Assembly: GCA_964624475.1 (NCBI GenBank)
Contig: CAZUYC010000004.1
Span: 1 to 64,000, forward strand
Length of the DNA: 64,000 nucleotides
Direction of reading: 5' to 3'
DNA from: CAZUYC01 sp964624475
GTDB lineage: Bacteria > Myxococcota_A > UBA9160 > SMWR01
Positions 25,435 to 34,662 of this stretch are shown piece by piece. A program made the position numbers and the translations under genes. The notes beneath the pieces are model-generated. The model did no database searches and was not told the origin of the DNA. It was given only the letters and a program-made list of their open reading frames with translations. Numbering within the stretch: the stretch's first letter is position 1; each line of letters opens with the position of its first letter.

Positions 25435-26832
25435 TCAGAGCCTGGCTGCGTCCCGCTGCGCGCGGCGCGCGAGCTCGTCCCGGATCTCGCGATGCCGCTC
25501 GCGCGAGAGCGGGTAGCCGCGGGCCAGCCAGACCCCGACGGCGAGGAAGGGCAGCGGGGCGAGCGCCGTCATCCAGCGGATCGCCTGGCGCGCCGTCTCG
25601 GTCTGCTCCTGGCCCTTCTCGTAGCCGAGGAGGTCGAGGGCGCCCATCACCAGGAAGACGCCGAGCGCGCCGCCGAGCTTGCGCAGGAACGCGAACATCC
25701 CGTTGTAGAGCCCCTCGCGGCGCTCGCCGGTCGCGAGGTCGTCCTCGTCGATCACCTCGCCGAGCATCGACCACGGCATCACGTCCACCACGGCGAAGCC
25801 GATGCCCACCAGGGGCACGTAGAGGAAGATCGCGAAGCGCGGCGAATCCGGGTGGAAGGCGGCCAGGCCGGCGCAGAGGAGCATCCACCAGAGCGACCCG
25901 GCGACGAAGATTCGGGCCTTGTCTCGCCCGCGGGCGACCGCGAGCCAGAAGGGCAGCGAGAGGACCACGCTGCCGAGGAAGAGGGACATGGCGATCGGAA
26001 AGTCCTCGCGGCGCCCGATCCAGTAGGCCATGAAGAGGATCAGCAGCGCGCCCGCGAGGTCCATCGCGATGCGCCCCATGATGTAGATCCCGGCCAGCTG
26101 CATGAAGGTGCGGTGCCGGAAGGTCTGGATCACGGAGTCGAGGAATCCGGACTCCGCGTGGCGCTCGCGAAACTCCGGGCGCTCGAAGGTGACGCGATGG
26201 ACGGCGAACCACGGCGCCGCGAGGACGATGCCGAAGAGCGCGCCGGCCGTCGCGAAGCCCGCCTTCCCGCCGCCGAGCGCCTCGGCGATCGGCTCGATCG
26301 TCACCGCCGCGAAGATCCCGAGCGTCGCCCCGACCGTACGCCAGGTGTTGAGCGAGGTTCGCGCGTCGTAGTCGAGCGCCATCTCGGGCTGGATCGCGAC
26401 GTAGGGCACGGTCAGGACCGACATCGCGAGGCTCATGAGCGTGTAGACGGCGGCGTACCAGGCGAAGCGCGCCGCGGCGCCGTCGAAGGGCGCGTCGACC
26501 CACATCGCCGCGAAGAGCGCGCCGTAGGGAAGGGCGCCGATCAGGAACCACGGGCGCCGCCGCCCGGAGCGCCAGCGCGTGCGGTCGGAGATCCTCCCCA
26601 TCAGCGGGTCGAAGAAGGCGTCGATCGTCCGCCCGACGAGCGGGATCAGCCCCGCGAGCACCGGGCGGACGTCCGCCACCTGGACCAGGAAGTACTGGGC
26701 ATAGACCAGCGAGAGGGCGGCGAGGGCGGTGTTCAAGGTGAAGTCGCCCGAGGCGTAGACGCCTTTGGCGAGGGGCCCGAGCTCGCGCGGCGCGGCGCCC
26801 GGGGGCGCCTCCCCCGGGCCGTGCGGGTTCAT
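25435..26832 (-). CDS. MFS/GPH-family cation symporter
   Basis: Glycoside-pentoside-hexuronide:cation symporter family (MelB-like). Diagnostic stretches are IPLVGRTIDAFFDPLMGRIS and DRTRWRSGRRRPWFLIGALP, the conserved D-x-x-x-D-P cation site and the RxGRRRP loop. DVMPWSMLGEVIDEDDLATG then ERREGLYNGMFAFLRKLGGA is the second diagnostic block. 465 residues. It starts 7 bp after the DedA stop, so DedA and this gene form an operon. The substrate could be a sugar, or, as for many GPH members in environmental bacteria, something else. Confidence 0.88.
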   Translation of the reverse strand: MNPHGPGEAPPGAAPRELGPLAKGVYASGDFTLNTALAALSLVYAQYFLVQVADVRPVLAGLIPLVGRTIDAFFDPLMGRISDRTRWRSGRRRPWFLIGALPYGALFAAMWVDAPFDGAAARFAWYAAVYTLMSLAMSVLTVPYVAIQPEMALDYDARTSLNTWRTVGATLGIFAAVTIEPIAEALGGGKAGFATAGALFGIVLAAPWFAVHRVTFERPEFRERHAESGFLDSVIQTFRHRTFMQLAGIYIMGRIAMDLAGALLILFMAYWIGRREDFPIAMSLFLGSVVLSLPFWLAVARGRDKARIFVAGSLWWMLLCAGLAAFHPDSPRFAIFLYVPLVGIGFAVVDVMPWSMLGEVIDEDDLATGERREGLYNGMFAFLRKLGGALGVFLVMGALDLLGYEKGQEQTETARQAIRWMTALAPLPFLAVGVWLARGYPLSRERHREIRDELARRAQRDAARL

Positions 26833-26839
26833 CTCGAGG

Positions 26840-27493
26840 CTAGGCCACGGCGCGCCCGCGCCGGGCGCGCAGCCACTCGAAAGCGATCGGCATGACCGAG
26901 ATCACGATGATCGCGACGATCACGATGTGGAAGTTCCGCTTCACGGTCGGGATCTGCCCGAACCAGTAGCCGGCGACCAGGAAGGAGAGCACCCAGCTGA
27001 GGGCGCCCGTGACGTTCCAGGTGGCGAAGTAGGCGTAGCGCATGCGGCCGATCCCGGCGACGAAGGGCGCGAAGGTGCGGACGATCGGGACGAAGCGGGC
27101 CAGGAAGATGGTCTTGCCGCCGTGGCGCGCGTAGAAGTTCTGGGTGCGGATCAGGTGCTGGCGGTTCAGGAGCCGCGAGCGCTCGCTGGTGAAGACGGCG
27201 GGGCCCACGGTGCTCCCGATCCAGTAGTTGAGCGCATCGCCCGTGACCGCGGCCAGGATGAGCAGCCCCGCGAGCGGGGGCAGCGCGAGCGGCGACCCGT
27301 CGAGGGCGCAGAGCGCCCCGGCCGCGAAGAGCAGCGAGTCCCCGGGCAGGAAGGGTGTCACCACGAGGCCCGTCTCGCAGAAGACGATCAGGAAGAGCAG
27401 CGCATAGAGCCAGGGGCCGAGCACCCCCGCCCACTCGGCGAGGTGCGCATCGAGGTGCAGGAAGACGTCGAGGAGCTGCGCCAGCGCTTCCAT
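26840..27493 (-). CDS. DedA family membrane protein
   Basis: SNARE-associated/DedA protein of 217 residues, inner membrane. Family features: FCETGLVVTPFLPGDSLLFA (E-[TG]-G-x4-P-x-LPG-[ED]), GDALNYWIGSTVG, and FLARFVPIVRTFAPFVAGIG with the essential Arg pair, then YFATWNVTGALSWV. DedA proteins act in membrane homeostasis; some are undecaprenyl-phosphate or phospholipid flippases. ATG 27493 is the right start, because the open frame upstream lacks family sequence. It is followed after 7 bp by the GPH symporter. Confidence 0.92.
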   Translation of the reverse strand: MEALAQLLDVFLHLDAHLAEWAGVLGPWLYALLFLIVFCETGLVVTPFLPGDSLLFAAGALCALDGSPLALPPLAGLLILAAVTGDALNYWIGSTVGPAVFTSERSRLLNRQHLIRTQNFYARHGGKTIFLARFVPIVRTFAPFVAGIGRMRYAYFATWNVTGALSWVLSFLVAGYWFGQIPTVKRNFHIVIVAIIVISVMPIAFEWLRARRGRAVA

Positions 27494-27547
27494 CGGGGCC
27501 TTTCCGGGGGGCAAGCGCCCGAAGGGGCCGGAGCTCCTGTGGAGCTC

Positions 27548-27584
27548 GGCCCGCAGCGAGCCGAAGGCGAGCGGAGCGCGGGCC
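27548..27584 (+). repeat. Dispersed intergenic repeat, single copy
   Basis: GCAGCGAGCCGAAGGCGAGC followed by GGAG (27553-27576), enclosed by a 7-bp inverted repeat GGCCCGC (27548-27554) and GCGGGCC (27578-27584). The same 24-base core occurs at 36358-36381 and, in variants, at 36335, 38690, 38881 and 62451 onward. It lies in the 166-bp divergent gap between dedA and the DAACS symporter. Confidence 0.6.
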
Positions 27585-27659
27585 CCGCCAGGGGTGGGAG
27601 TCGTGTACCCCATCCGCATCCCCTTCTCAAGTCGGCAGGGCGCCCCGATACTCCGCGGC

Positions 27660-28919
27660 ATGTCCGGCAACCACTCGCTGCGCATGCTCGGTGGACTGCT
27701 CCTCGGCGGGGCCTGCGGCGCGGCGGCGCACGCGTGGGCGCCCGGGCCCGGCCTCGAGGGTCTCGTCCGCACCCTGATCGAGCCGGTCGGGCAGATCTTC
27801 CTGCGCCTGCTCTTCATGCTGGTGATCCCGCTCGTCGCCACGGCGCTGCCCCTCGGCGTCGCCGGTCTCGGAGACCTGCGCACGCTCGGGCGCGTGGGGC
27901 TGCGCACCCTGCTCTACACCGTGGTGGTCTCGGCGATCGCGGTGCTGATCGGCGTGGCCATGGTCGCCGCGTTCCAGCCGGGAGCGGGTCTCTCGCCCGA
28001 GGCCAAAGCTTCGCTGCGCGCGAGCCTCCCGCCGGCCCCGCCCGTCGCGGGAGGCGCCATCGGGGTCGACCTCCTGGTGCGGCTCGTGCCCTCGAACGCG
28101 GTGGCTGCGATGGCCGAAGGGGATCTTCTCGCGGTGATGGTCTTCGCGCTCCTGCTCGGCGTGGGCCTCGCAGCCGTGCGCACGGAGCCGGCGCGACGGC
28201 TCGAGGAGGCACTCCAGGGGCTCTACGAGGTCGTGATGTGGCTGCTCGGCGCGGTGATCCGCGTGGCGCCGCTCGGGATCTTCTGCCTGGTCTTCACGCT
28301 GACCGCGCGCATGGGATTCGGCGTCCTGCGCCAGCTCGCGGCCTACGTGCTGGTCGTGCTGCTGGCCCTCGCGGTGCAGCTCTTCGGGGTCTACTCGATC
28401 GCGGTGCGCTGGCTCGGGGGGATGAGCCCGCTGCGCTTCTTCCACGCCGTGCGCGAGGCCATGCTCACCGCCTTCTCGACCTCCTCGAGCAGCGCCACCC
28501 TGCCGACCGCGCTCGCGGTCGCCGAGCGCGAGCTGCGGCTTCCTGCGCAGGTGAGCCGCTTCGTCCTGACCCTCGGCGCGACCGCCAACCAGAATGGGAC
28601 GGCCCTCTTCGAGGGCGTGACGGTGCTCTTCCTGGCGCAGTTCTACGGCGTCGAGCTCGGAGTGGCGGAGCAGATCACGGTGGTCGCCATCTGCGTGCTG
28701 GGCGGGATCGGCACGGCGGGGGTCCCGGCCGGCTCGATCCCCGTGGTGATGATGATCCTCGGCCTGGTGGGCGTGCCGGTCGAAGGGATCGGCCTGATCC
28801 TCGGCGTCGACCGCTTCCTCGACATGTGCCGGACCACGGTGAACGTGACCGGGGATCTCGTCGCCGCGGTGGTGATCGCGAGGGCGGAGACGGCCGGGGC
28901 AGGCGTGGGTCGGACCTGA
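27660..28919 (+). CDS. Dicarboxylate/amino acid:cation symporter (DAACS/SDF family)
   Basis: GltP/DctA-type symporter of 419 residues. The hairpin HP1 motif SSSSATLP (275-282), span 7 motif NQNGT (310-314), HP2 GTAGVPAG (351-358) and the span 8 set D387, R391, N395, D399 (in DRFLDMCRTTVNVTGD) are all present. R391 predicts an acidic substrate such as glutamate, aspartate or a C4-dicarboxylate. ATG 27660 gives the family N-terminus (MSGNHSLRMLGGLLLG). An upstream in-frame start at 27594 adds a non-conserved stretch. Monocistronic or first before the ABC operon, which starts 41 bp later. Confidence 0.9.
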   Translation: MSGNHSLRMLGGLLLGGACGAAAHAWAPGPGLEGLVRTLIEPVGQIFLRLLFMLVIPLVATALPLGVAGLGDLRTLGRVGLRTLLYTVVVSAIAVLIGVAMVAAFQPGAGLSPEAKASLRASLPPAPPVAGGAIGVDLLVRLVPSNAVAAMAEGDLLAVMVFALLLGVGLAAVRTEPARRLEEALQGLYEVVMWLLGAVIRVAPLGIFCLVFTLTARMGFGVLRQLAAYVLVVLLALAVQLFGVYSIAVRWLGGMSPLRFFHAVREAMLTAFSTSSSSATLPTALAVAERELRLPAQVSRFVLTLGATANQNGTALFEGVTVLFLAQFYGVELGVAEQITVVAICVLGGIGTAGVPAGSIPVVMMILGLVGVPVEGIGLILGVDRFLDMCRTTVNVTGDLVAAVVIARAETAGAGVGRT

Positions 28920-28960
28920 TACCCTCCGAGCGCTCCGCGTGCCCGCGGGCAGGTGAGTGC

Positions 28961-29668
28961 TTGATCGATCTCCGCAGCGTGTCCCGGATCTACCGCCGCG
29001 GCGCAGACGAGGTGCACGCGCTCGAGCGGGTCTCGCTCCACATCCCGCCGGCCCGCTTCGTGGCGCTCGTGGGGCCCTCCGGCTCCGGAAAATCGACGCT
29101 GCTCAACATCCTGGCCGGCCTCGATCGCCCGACCGACGGCGAGGTCGTGGTGGCCGGCCAGCGCCTGAACGAGCTCTCGGAGGACGAGCTCGCGGCCTTC
29201 CGGGCGCGCCACGTGGGCTTCGTCTTCCAGTTCTTCAACCTGATCCCCGTGCTCTCGGCCCTCGAGAACGTCGAGCTGCCGCTGCTGCTGACACCACTCG
29301 GCAAGGCGGAGCGGAAAGAGCGCGCCGCCACCGCGCTGCGCGTGGTGGGGCTCGCGGAGCGCGCGGGGCACGCGCCGCGGCAGCTCTCGGGCGGCGAGCA
29401 GCAGCGGGTCGCGATCGCTCGCGCGTTCGTGAGCGATCCCGAGATCGTCGTGGCGGACGAGCCCACCGGGGACCTCGACGCCAAGAACGCGGAGGACACG
29501 CTCGCGCTGCTGCGCACGCTCAAGCAGGAGTTCGGCAAGACCGTGGTGATGGTCACCCACGATCCGCGCGCCGAGAAGTACGTCGACCTCGTCCACCACC
29601 TCGACAAGGGCGTACTGCACGAGACGCGGGCCGGAGGCGCCGCCGTAGCAGCGGGGGGCCGGTCGTGA
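28961..29668 (+). CDS. ABC transporter ATP-binding protein, MacB/LolD-like
   Basis: ATPase of a type VII (MacB/LolCDE-like) ABC system. Walker A GPSGSGKST (38-46), the Q-loop FVFQFFNLIP, signature LSGGEQQR (142-149) and Walker B EIVVADEP (161-168) with catalytic E167. HVGFVFQFFNLIPVLSALEN is typical of this class. TTG 28961 is the only usable start, with AGGTGAG three bases upstream; it gives 235 residues. Its stop overlaps the GTG of the first permease (GTGA). Partners are the two permeases and the adaptor immediately downstream. Confidence 0.9.
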   Translation: MIDLRSVSRIYRRGADEVHALERVSLHIPPARFVALVGPSGSGKSTLLNILAGLDRPTDGEVVVAGQRLNELSEDELAAFRARHVGFVFQFFNLIPVLSALENVELPLLLTPLGKAERKERAATALRVVGLAERAGHAPRQLSGGEQQRVAIARAFVSDPEIVVADEPTGDLDAKNAEDTLALLRTLKQEFGKTVVMVTHDPRAEKYVDLVHHLDKGVLHETRAGGAAVAAGGRS

Positions 29669-30831
29669 TCCGCTTCCTCCCGTTCGTCTGGCGCAACCTC
29701 GGCCGCAACAAGGTACGGAGCGTGCTGACGGGCGCCGCGATCGCGCTCTCGATCGCCCTCGTCTGCGTGTTGCGCACGATGCCGGCCGGCCTCGACAGCT
29801 TCCTCTCCTCGCTCTCCAGGAACACGCGCATCTCGGTCCACAACGAGGCCGGGATCGTCTACGCGCTGCCCTACTCCTACCTGCAGAAGGTGCGCAGCGT
29901 GCCCGGCGTGGTGGAGGCCACGACGTGGACCTGGTTCGGAGGCGCCTTCGAGGAGGAGAAGGGCGTCACCTTCCCGAACTTCGCCGTGGACGCGGAGACG
30001 ATCGGCGCCGTCTACGAGGACCTCGGCATCGCGCCGGAGCAGATCGAGGCCTTCCGGCGCCAGCGCGACGCCACCCTGATCGGCCGCCAGACGCTCCAGA
30101 AGTACGGCTGGAAGATCGGCGACCGGATCACGCTCAAGAGCACGGTCTTCCCGGTCGACCTCGAGCTCCAGATCGTGGGGGAGATCCCGGCCGCGAACGA
30201 CCCGCGCGCGTGGCTCCAGCGCGAGTACCTGAGCCAGGCGCTCGAGGCCCAGGGGATCCGCTTCGACCTGATCAACATGGTCTGGGCCCGCGTCGACGAT
30301 GCCGAGCGCGTGAACCACGTGATGCGGACCATCGACGACCTCTTCCGCAACAGCGAAGCGGAGACGGACTCGGAGACGGAGAAGAGCTTCTTCGGCAACC
30401 TCTTCGGGAACCTCCAGGGCTTCGTCACCGTGATCCTGCTCGTCACCGGCATGGTGACGCTGTGCATCGTCTTCATCGCCGCGAACACGGCCAGCATGGC
30501 GATCCGCGAGCGGGTCGGCGAGCTCGCGGTGATGAAGGCGCTCGGCTTCCGCTGGCGCACGCTCTTCGGAATGCTGGTCCTCGAAGCGGCGCTGCTCTCG
30601 ACCGTGGCGGGCGCCGCCGGGGCGTCGCTCACGATCGGGCTCGCGCAGGCGCTGAAGAGCGTCGCCGGCTGGAACCCGCAGCTCGGTCCGCTCGCCTCCT
30701 TCATCGTGACGAACGCGATCCTGGTGCAGGGCCTCTTCCTCGCCTTCTTCATCGGGATCGTGTCGGGCGTGGTCCCCGCCTTCGGCGCGTCGCGGCGCAG
30801 CGTGGCGGCCACCCTGCGCGAGGTCTTCTAG
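29665..30831 (+). CDS. ABC transporter permease, MacB/FtsX-like (first)
   Basis: 388-residue permease with the MacB architecture: one N-terminal span (SVLTGAAIALSIALVCVLRT), a periplasmic domain (residues about 45-255), then three C-terminal spans, including the FtsX motif ANTASMAIRERVGELAVMKA. It lacks the fused ATPase of true MacB because the ATPase is a separate gene. The periplasmic domain includes an acidic SEAETDSETEK loop. GTG start overlapping the ATPase stop; the second permease follows after 3 bp. It likely pairs with the second permease as a heterodimer. Confidence 0.88.
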   Translation: MIRFLPFVWRNLGRNKVRSVLTGAAIALSIALVCVLRTMPAGLDSFLSSLSRNTRISVHNEAGIVYALPYSYLQKVRSVPGVVEATTWTWFGGAFEEEKGVTFPNFAVDAETIGAVYEDLGIAPEQIEAFRRQRDATLIGRQTLQKYGWKIGDRITLKSTVFPVDLELQIVGEIPAANDPRAWLQREYLSQALEAQGIRFDLINMVWARVDDAERVNHVMRTIDDLFRNSEAETDSETEKSFFGNLFGNLQGFVTVILLVTGMVTLCIVFIAANTASMAIRERVGELAVMKALGFRWRTLFGMLVLEAALLSTVAGAAGASLTIGLAQALKSVAGWNPQLGPLASFIVTNAILVQGLFLAFFIGIVSGVVPAFGASRRSVAATLREVF

Positions 30832-30834
30832 GCC

Positions 30835-32016
30835 GTGGCGCTGCCGCTCTCCTACAGCGTGCGGAGCCTCTTCGCCCGGCGCCTGCGCACGGGGCTCACC
30901 GTCGGCGTGATCGCGCTCGTGGTGGTGGCGACGACACTCTTCCTCGGGCTGATCTCGAGCCTCCAGCGCACGCTGCGGACCACCGGGGACGAGCGCAACC
31001 TGATCGTGATGCGCAAGGGCTCCTCGAACGATGGATCCAGCCAGCTCCAGCTCGCGGCGTTCCAGGACATCCGCTTCTTCGAGGGCGTGGCCCGCGACCC
31101 CGCCGGGAATCCCATGGTTTCGCCCGAGCTCGTCGTCCAGCCCTTCTTCCGGCGCAAGGACGGAGGTCGCGAGAACGTGCTCGTGCGCGGCGTCGAGCCG
31201 GGCCCGGCGCTCGCCGTGCACGACGAGGTCCGGATCGTCGAAGGGCGCATGTTCGAGCCGTCCGCGGGCGAGGCGGTGGTGGGCCGCGGGGTGGAGGGCC
31301 GCTACAAAGGAGCCCAGCTCGGCGAGCTGCTCGAGTTCGGTCGCGGGCGCTGGAAGGTCGTGGGCGTGCTCGAGTCGGGCGGAACCTCCTTCGAGAGCGA
31401 GGTCTGGGTCGACGTCCGGGAGCTCGCCAACGACGCGAAGCGGCCGTTCCCCTACTCGAGCCTGCGCCTCGCCGTCGCGCCCGGCGCCGACTTGGACGGG
31501 CTCGCGCGCCGGATCGGCGACGATCCCCGCCACGCGCTCGAGGCGCAGCCCGAGCCCGCCTACTACGCGAAGCAGGCGGAGTCCGCGAACACGCTCTACG
31601 TCCTCGTCGTGGGCCTCGCCGTGCTCGCCGGAGTCGGCGCGGTCTTCGGCGCGACCAACACGCTCTACGCCGCGGTCCAGGCGCGCACCGCCGAGATCGG
31701 CACGCTGCGCGCGCTCGGCTTCTCGCGCGCCTCGATCCTGCTCGCCTTCCTGGTCGAGTCGCTGCTCACGGCGTTGCTCGGCTTCGCCGTCGGCGGCTCG
31801 CTCGCGTGGCTGCTCGGGCTCTTCGTCTCGTGGTGGCTCGGCGGCGTGGGCTTCGGATCGGCGACCTTCACCACCAGCGTGATCCAGCTGCGCGTCGGCG
31901 CCGGCGACCTCGGCGCCGCGCTCCTCCTCTCGCTGGCCGTGGGCCTGCTCGGCGGCTTTGCCCCGGCGCGGCGGGCGGCCCGGCTGCGGCCCGTGGAAGC
32001 GCTGCGCAAGGGCTAG
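30835..32016 (+). CDS. ABC transporter permease, MacB/FtsX-like (second)
   Basis: 393-residue FtsX-type permease with N-terminal span LTVGVIALVVVATTLFLGLI, a periplasmic MacB-type core domain (about residues 45-250) and three C-terminal spans starting at LYVLVVGLAVLAGVGAVFGA. NTLYAAVQARTAEIGTLRAL is the FtsX signature, and the end RRAARLRPVEALRKG is the classic permease tail. GTG start 3 bp after the first permease. It probably forms the membrane heterodimer of the exporter with that protein. Confidence 0.89.
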   Translation: MALPLSYSVRSLFARRLRTGLTVGVIALVVVATTLFLGLISSLQRTLRTTGDERNLIVMRKGSSNDGSSQLQLAAFQDIRFFEGVARDPAGNPMVSPELVVQPFFRRKDGGRENVLVRGVEPGPALAVHDEVRIVEGRMFEPSAGEAVVGRGVEGRYKGAQLGELLEFGRGRWKVVGVLESGGTSFESEVWVDVRELANDAKRPFPYSSLRLAVAPGADLDGLARRIGDDPRHALEAQPEPAYYAKQAESANTLYVLVVGLAVLAGVGAVFGATNTLYAAVQARTAEIGTLRALGFSRASILLAFLVESLLTALLGFAVGGSLAWLLGLFVSWWLGGVGFGSATFTTSVIQLRVGAGDLGAALLLSLAVGLLGGFAPARRAARLRPVEALRKG

Positions 32017-32021
32017 AGGCG

Positions 32022-33227
32022 ATGGCCGAGGAGAACGCGCGCAGCGTCCGCGACGAGCTCGCCTCGCTCCGCATCGACCGCAGCCGCCCGGCGCGGACGC
32101 CGCGGCGGCGGCGGCTCGCCTTCGCGGCGGTGGCGGGCGCCCTGGCGCTCGTCGCGGCGGGGCTCGCGGCCTGGCGGCTCCTGGCCGCGCCGGTCGTGGT
32201 GGAGGTCGCCTACGCCACCCGCTCGGAGCCGGGCTCCGCCGGCGCGTCGGGCCCGGTGCTCTCGGGCTCCGGCTACGTCGTCACCGGCGAGAAGTACATC
32301 TCGATCGGCGTGCGCGTCCCCGGCCGCATCGACCAGTACTTTGCCGATGAGTCCGATCGGGTGACGAAGGGGCAGCCGCTGGTGAAGCTCGACGATCGCG
32401 ACTACCGCGCGGCGCTCGCGCGCGCGGAGGCCGGGCTGCGCGTTGCCGAGGCCAGCGTGGATCTCCGGCACAAGGAGATCGAGCGCATGCGCAAGCTGCG
32501 CAGCGAGGACGTCGCCCCGCAGGCGCAGCTCGACGTGAAGGAGAGCGAGCTGCGCGTGGCCGACGCCCAGGTGGCGCAGTACCGCGCGGAGATCGAGCAG
32601 GCGCGCGTGAATCTCGACTACACGGTGCTGCGCGCGCCCTCGGACGGGGTGATCCTCGCCAAGCTCAAGGAGGTGGGCGAGATGGCGGTGCCGGGCGGCT
32701 TCGCCGGCTCGGGCGACCTGATCCGCATGGCGAACCTCGACGACCTGCGCGCCGAGGTCGACGTGAACGAATCCGACCTCTCGCGCGTGCACCTGGGTCA
32801 GCCGGCCGAGGTCGTGCCCGACGCCTTCCCGGACCGGCGCTACCCGGCGAAGGTGGTGAAGCTCTACCCGCAGGTGAACCGCCAGAAGGGCACCCTCAAG
32901 GTGGAGGTCGGGATCGCCGAGCCGGACGAGCACCTGCGGCCCGACATGAGCGTGCGCATCCACTTTTTTGGCGAGGCGAGGCCGGCCGAGGCGGGCCAGG
33001 CCGTGGTGCTCGCTCCCCGCGGCGCGCTGCGCCAGGAAGGCGGATCGGCCTTCGTCTGGGTCGTGAGCGGGGGGCGCCTGCGCCGCCAGGCCGTGCGCAC
33101 CGGTGCCGAGATGGGCGACCGCGTGGTCGTGGCCGAGGGCCTCCTCGGCGGCGAGACGCTCGTCGTCGGCGACGCCGCCGACCTCGCCGAGGGTCGCGCC
33201 GTCGAGGTCGCGCCCGAGGCCGGATAG
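32022..33227 (+). CDS. Periplasmic adaptor (HlyD/MacA-like membrane fusion protein)
   Basis: 401-residue adaptor anchored by one span (RRLAFAAVAGALALVAAGLA, about 30-50). The barrel-sandwich/lipoyl halves are at IGVRVPGRIDQYFADESDRV then TKGQPLVKLDD, and at VLRAPSDGVILAKLKEVGEM. Between them is a short alpha-hairpin coiled coil (about 130-200). Beta-barrel and membrane-proximal domains follow. It should link the ABC permeases to an outer-membrane channel, but no TolC-like gene is present here. Last of the four-gene operon ATPase-permease-permease-adaptor. Substrate unknown; lipids, peptides or antibiotics are typical for this class. Confidence 0.9.
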   Translation: MAEENARSVRDELASLRIDRSRPARTPRRRRLAFAAVAGALALVAAGLAAWRLLAAPVVVEVAYATRSEPGSAGASGPVLSGSGYVVTGEKYISIGVRVPGRIDQYFADESDRVTKGQPLVKLDDRDYRAALARAEAGLRVAEASVDLRHKEIERMRKLRSEDVAPQAQLDVKESELRVADAQVAQYRAEIEQARVNLDYTVLRAPSDGVILAKLKEVGEMAVPGGFAGSGDLIRMANLDDLRAEVDVNESDLSRVHLGQPAEVVPDAFPDRRYPAKVVKLYPQVNRQKGTLKVEVGIAEPDEHLRPDMSVRIHFFGEARPAEAGQAVVLAPRGALRQEGGSAFVWVVSGGRLRRQAVRTGAEMGDRVVVAEGLLGGETLVVGDAADLAEGRAVEVAPEAG

Positions 33228-33258
33228 GACGACTCGCAGCGCCGCCCCGTGCGCGCGC

Positions 33259-34662
33259 TCAGTGCCCGAACCCGCTCCCGCCGGCGAGCGCCTTGGCGAC
33301 CTCGCCGAGCATCGCCTTGGCGTCGCCGAAGAGCATCAGCGTGTTGTCGGCGGTGTAGAGCTCGTTCTCGACGCCGGCGAAGCCCGGGTTCATCGAGCGC
33401 TTGATCGCGACGCAGAGCCTGGCCCGGTCGGCGTCGATGATCGGCATGCCGAAGATGGGGCTCGACTCGTCGTGGCGCGCGGCGGGGTTCACGACGTCGT
33501 TGGCGCCGACGACGAGCACCACGTCCGTCTGGGGCAGGTCGCGGTTGATGTCGTCCATCTCGACCAGCGCCTCGTAGGGGATGTCGGCCTCGGCGAGGAG
33601 CACGTTCATGTGGCCCGGCATGCGTCCGGCCACCGGGTGGATCGCGAACTTGACGTCGATGCCGCGCTTGGTGAGCTGGTCGTAGACCTCGCGCACGCGG
33701 TGCTGGGCCTGGGCGACCGCCATGCCGTAGCCGGGCACCACGACCACGCGCGAGGCGTTCTCGAGCAGATCGCAGACGTCCTGGGCCGTGGCGCTCTTCA
33801 CCGCCTTCTGCTCGCCCGCGACCCGCGCGACCTGCACCTGGCCGAAGGCGCCGAAGAGCACGTTCGTGAAGGAGCGGTTCATCGCCCGGCACATGATCAG
33901 CGAGAGGATGAAACCGGAGGCGCCGTCGAGGGCTCCGGCGGTGACGAGGAGCATGTTGTCGAGCACGAATCCCATCGCCACGGCGGCGAGGCCGGCGTAG
34001 GAGTTCAGGATCGAGATTACCGTCGGCATGTCGGCGCCGCCGATCGGGAGGATCAGCATCACCCCGAAGGCGAGCGAGAGCGCGACCAGCACGGCGAAGA
34101 GCGGCCACTGCGAAGCGTCGACGACGAGCCCCACCCCGCAGAGCGCTGCGATGCCGAGCAGCGTGAAGTTGACGTAGTTCTGCCCGCGGAAGGTGATCGG
34201 GCGGGTCGGGATCACCTCCTGGAGCTTCCCGGCCGCCATCAGGCTCCCGGTGAAGGTCAGGAAGCCGAGCAGCACCTCGACGGCGATCGCCCCGGTCGTG
34301 AAGGCGGTGAGCGAAGGGTCCTCCCTCCAGAGGATGTACTTCGCGGTGCCGACCAGGCCCGCGGCGAGGCCGCCGAAGGCGTGCGAGAGGGCCGTCCGCT
34401 GCGGCACGGCGGTGAGCGGCACGCGCGAGAGCGGGATTCCGATCGCGGTGCCGACGGCGGCCGCGGCGACGATCCACAGGTAGCTCGCGATCTCGGGGTG
34501 GAGCAGCGTGCCGAAGACCGAGAGGGCCATGCCGACGACGCCGGCGAGCACGCCGCGCCGCGCGGTCTGCGGCCGCGAGAGCCAGCGCAGCGAGAAGATG
34601 AAGAGCCCCGCCGCGAGGATGTAGGCGAGCTGGGTCAGATGCTCGACGAGCGCCCCGCTCAC
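33259..34662 (-). CDS. pntB: NAD(P) transhydrogenase beta subunit
   Basis: Proton-translocating transhydrogenase, dII/dIII subunit, 467 residues. The N-terminal half is membrane-embedded (AYILAAGLFIFSLRWLSRPQ and further spans; GGADMPTVISILNSYAGLAA is conserved). The C-terminal NADP(H)-binding domain has VVVPGYGMAVAQAQHRVREV, HPVAGRMPGHMNVLLAEA and VVLVVGANDVVNPAA. GTG 34662 overlaps the PntA2 stop (GTGA). It couples hydride transfer NADH to NADP+ with proton influx. It needs the NAD-binding PntA1 (dI), which is not encoded next to it. Confidence 0.93.
   Translation of the reverse strand: MSGALVEHLTQLAYILAAGLFIFSLRWLSRPQTARRGVLAGVVGMALSVFGTLLHPEIASYLWIVAAAAVGTAIGIPLSRVPLTAVPQRTALSHAFGGLAAGLVGTAKYILWREDPSLTAFTTGAIAVEVLLGFLTFTGSLMAAGKLQEVIPTRPITFRGQNYVNFTLLGIAALCGVGLVVDASQWPLFAVLVALSLAFGVMLILPIGGADMPTVISILNSYAGLAAVAMGFVLDNMLLVTAGALDGASGFILSLIMCRAMNRSFTNVLFGAFGQVQVARVAGEQKAVKSATAQDVCDLLENASRVVVVPGYGMAVAQAQHRVREVYDQLTKRGIDVKFAIHPVAGRMPGHMNVLLAEADIPYEALVEMDDINRDLPQTDVVLVVGANDVVNPAARHDESSPIFGMPIIDADRARLCVAIKRSMNPGFAGVENELYTADNTLMLFGDAKAMLGEVAKALAGGSGFGH

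Noticed and set aside
24302..26551. 749-codon minus-strand frame over the MFS and GPH genes
   Set aside because: Shadow; the supported genes in this interval have clear transporter motifs in other frames.
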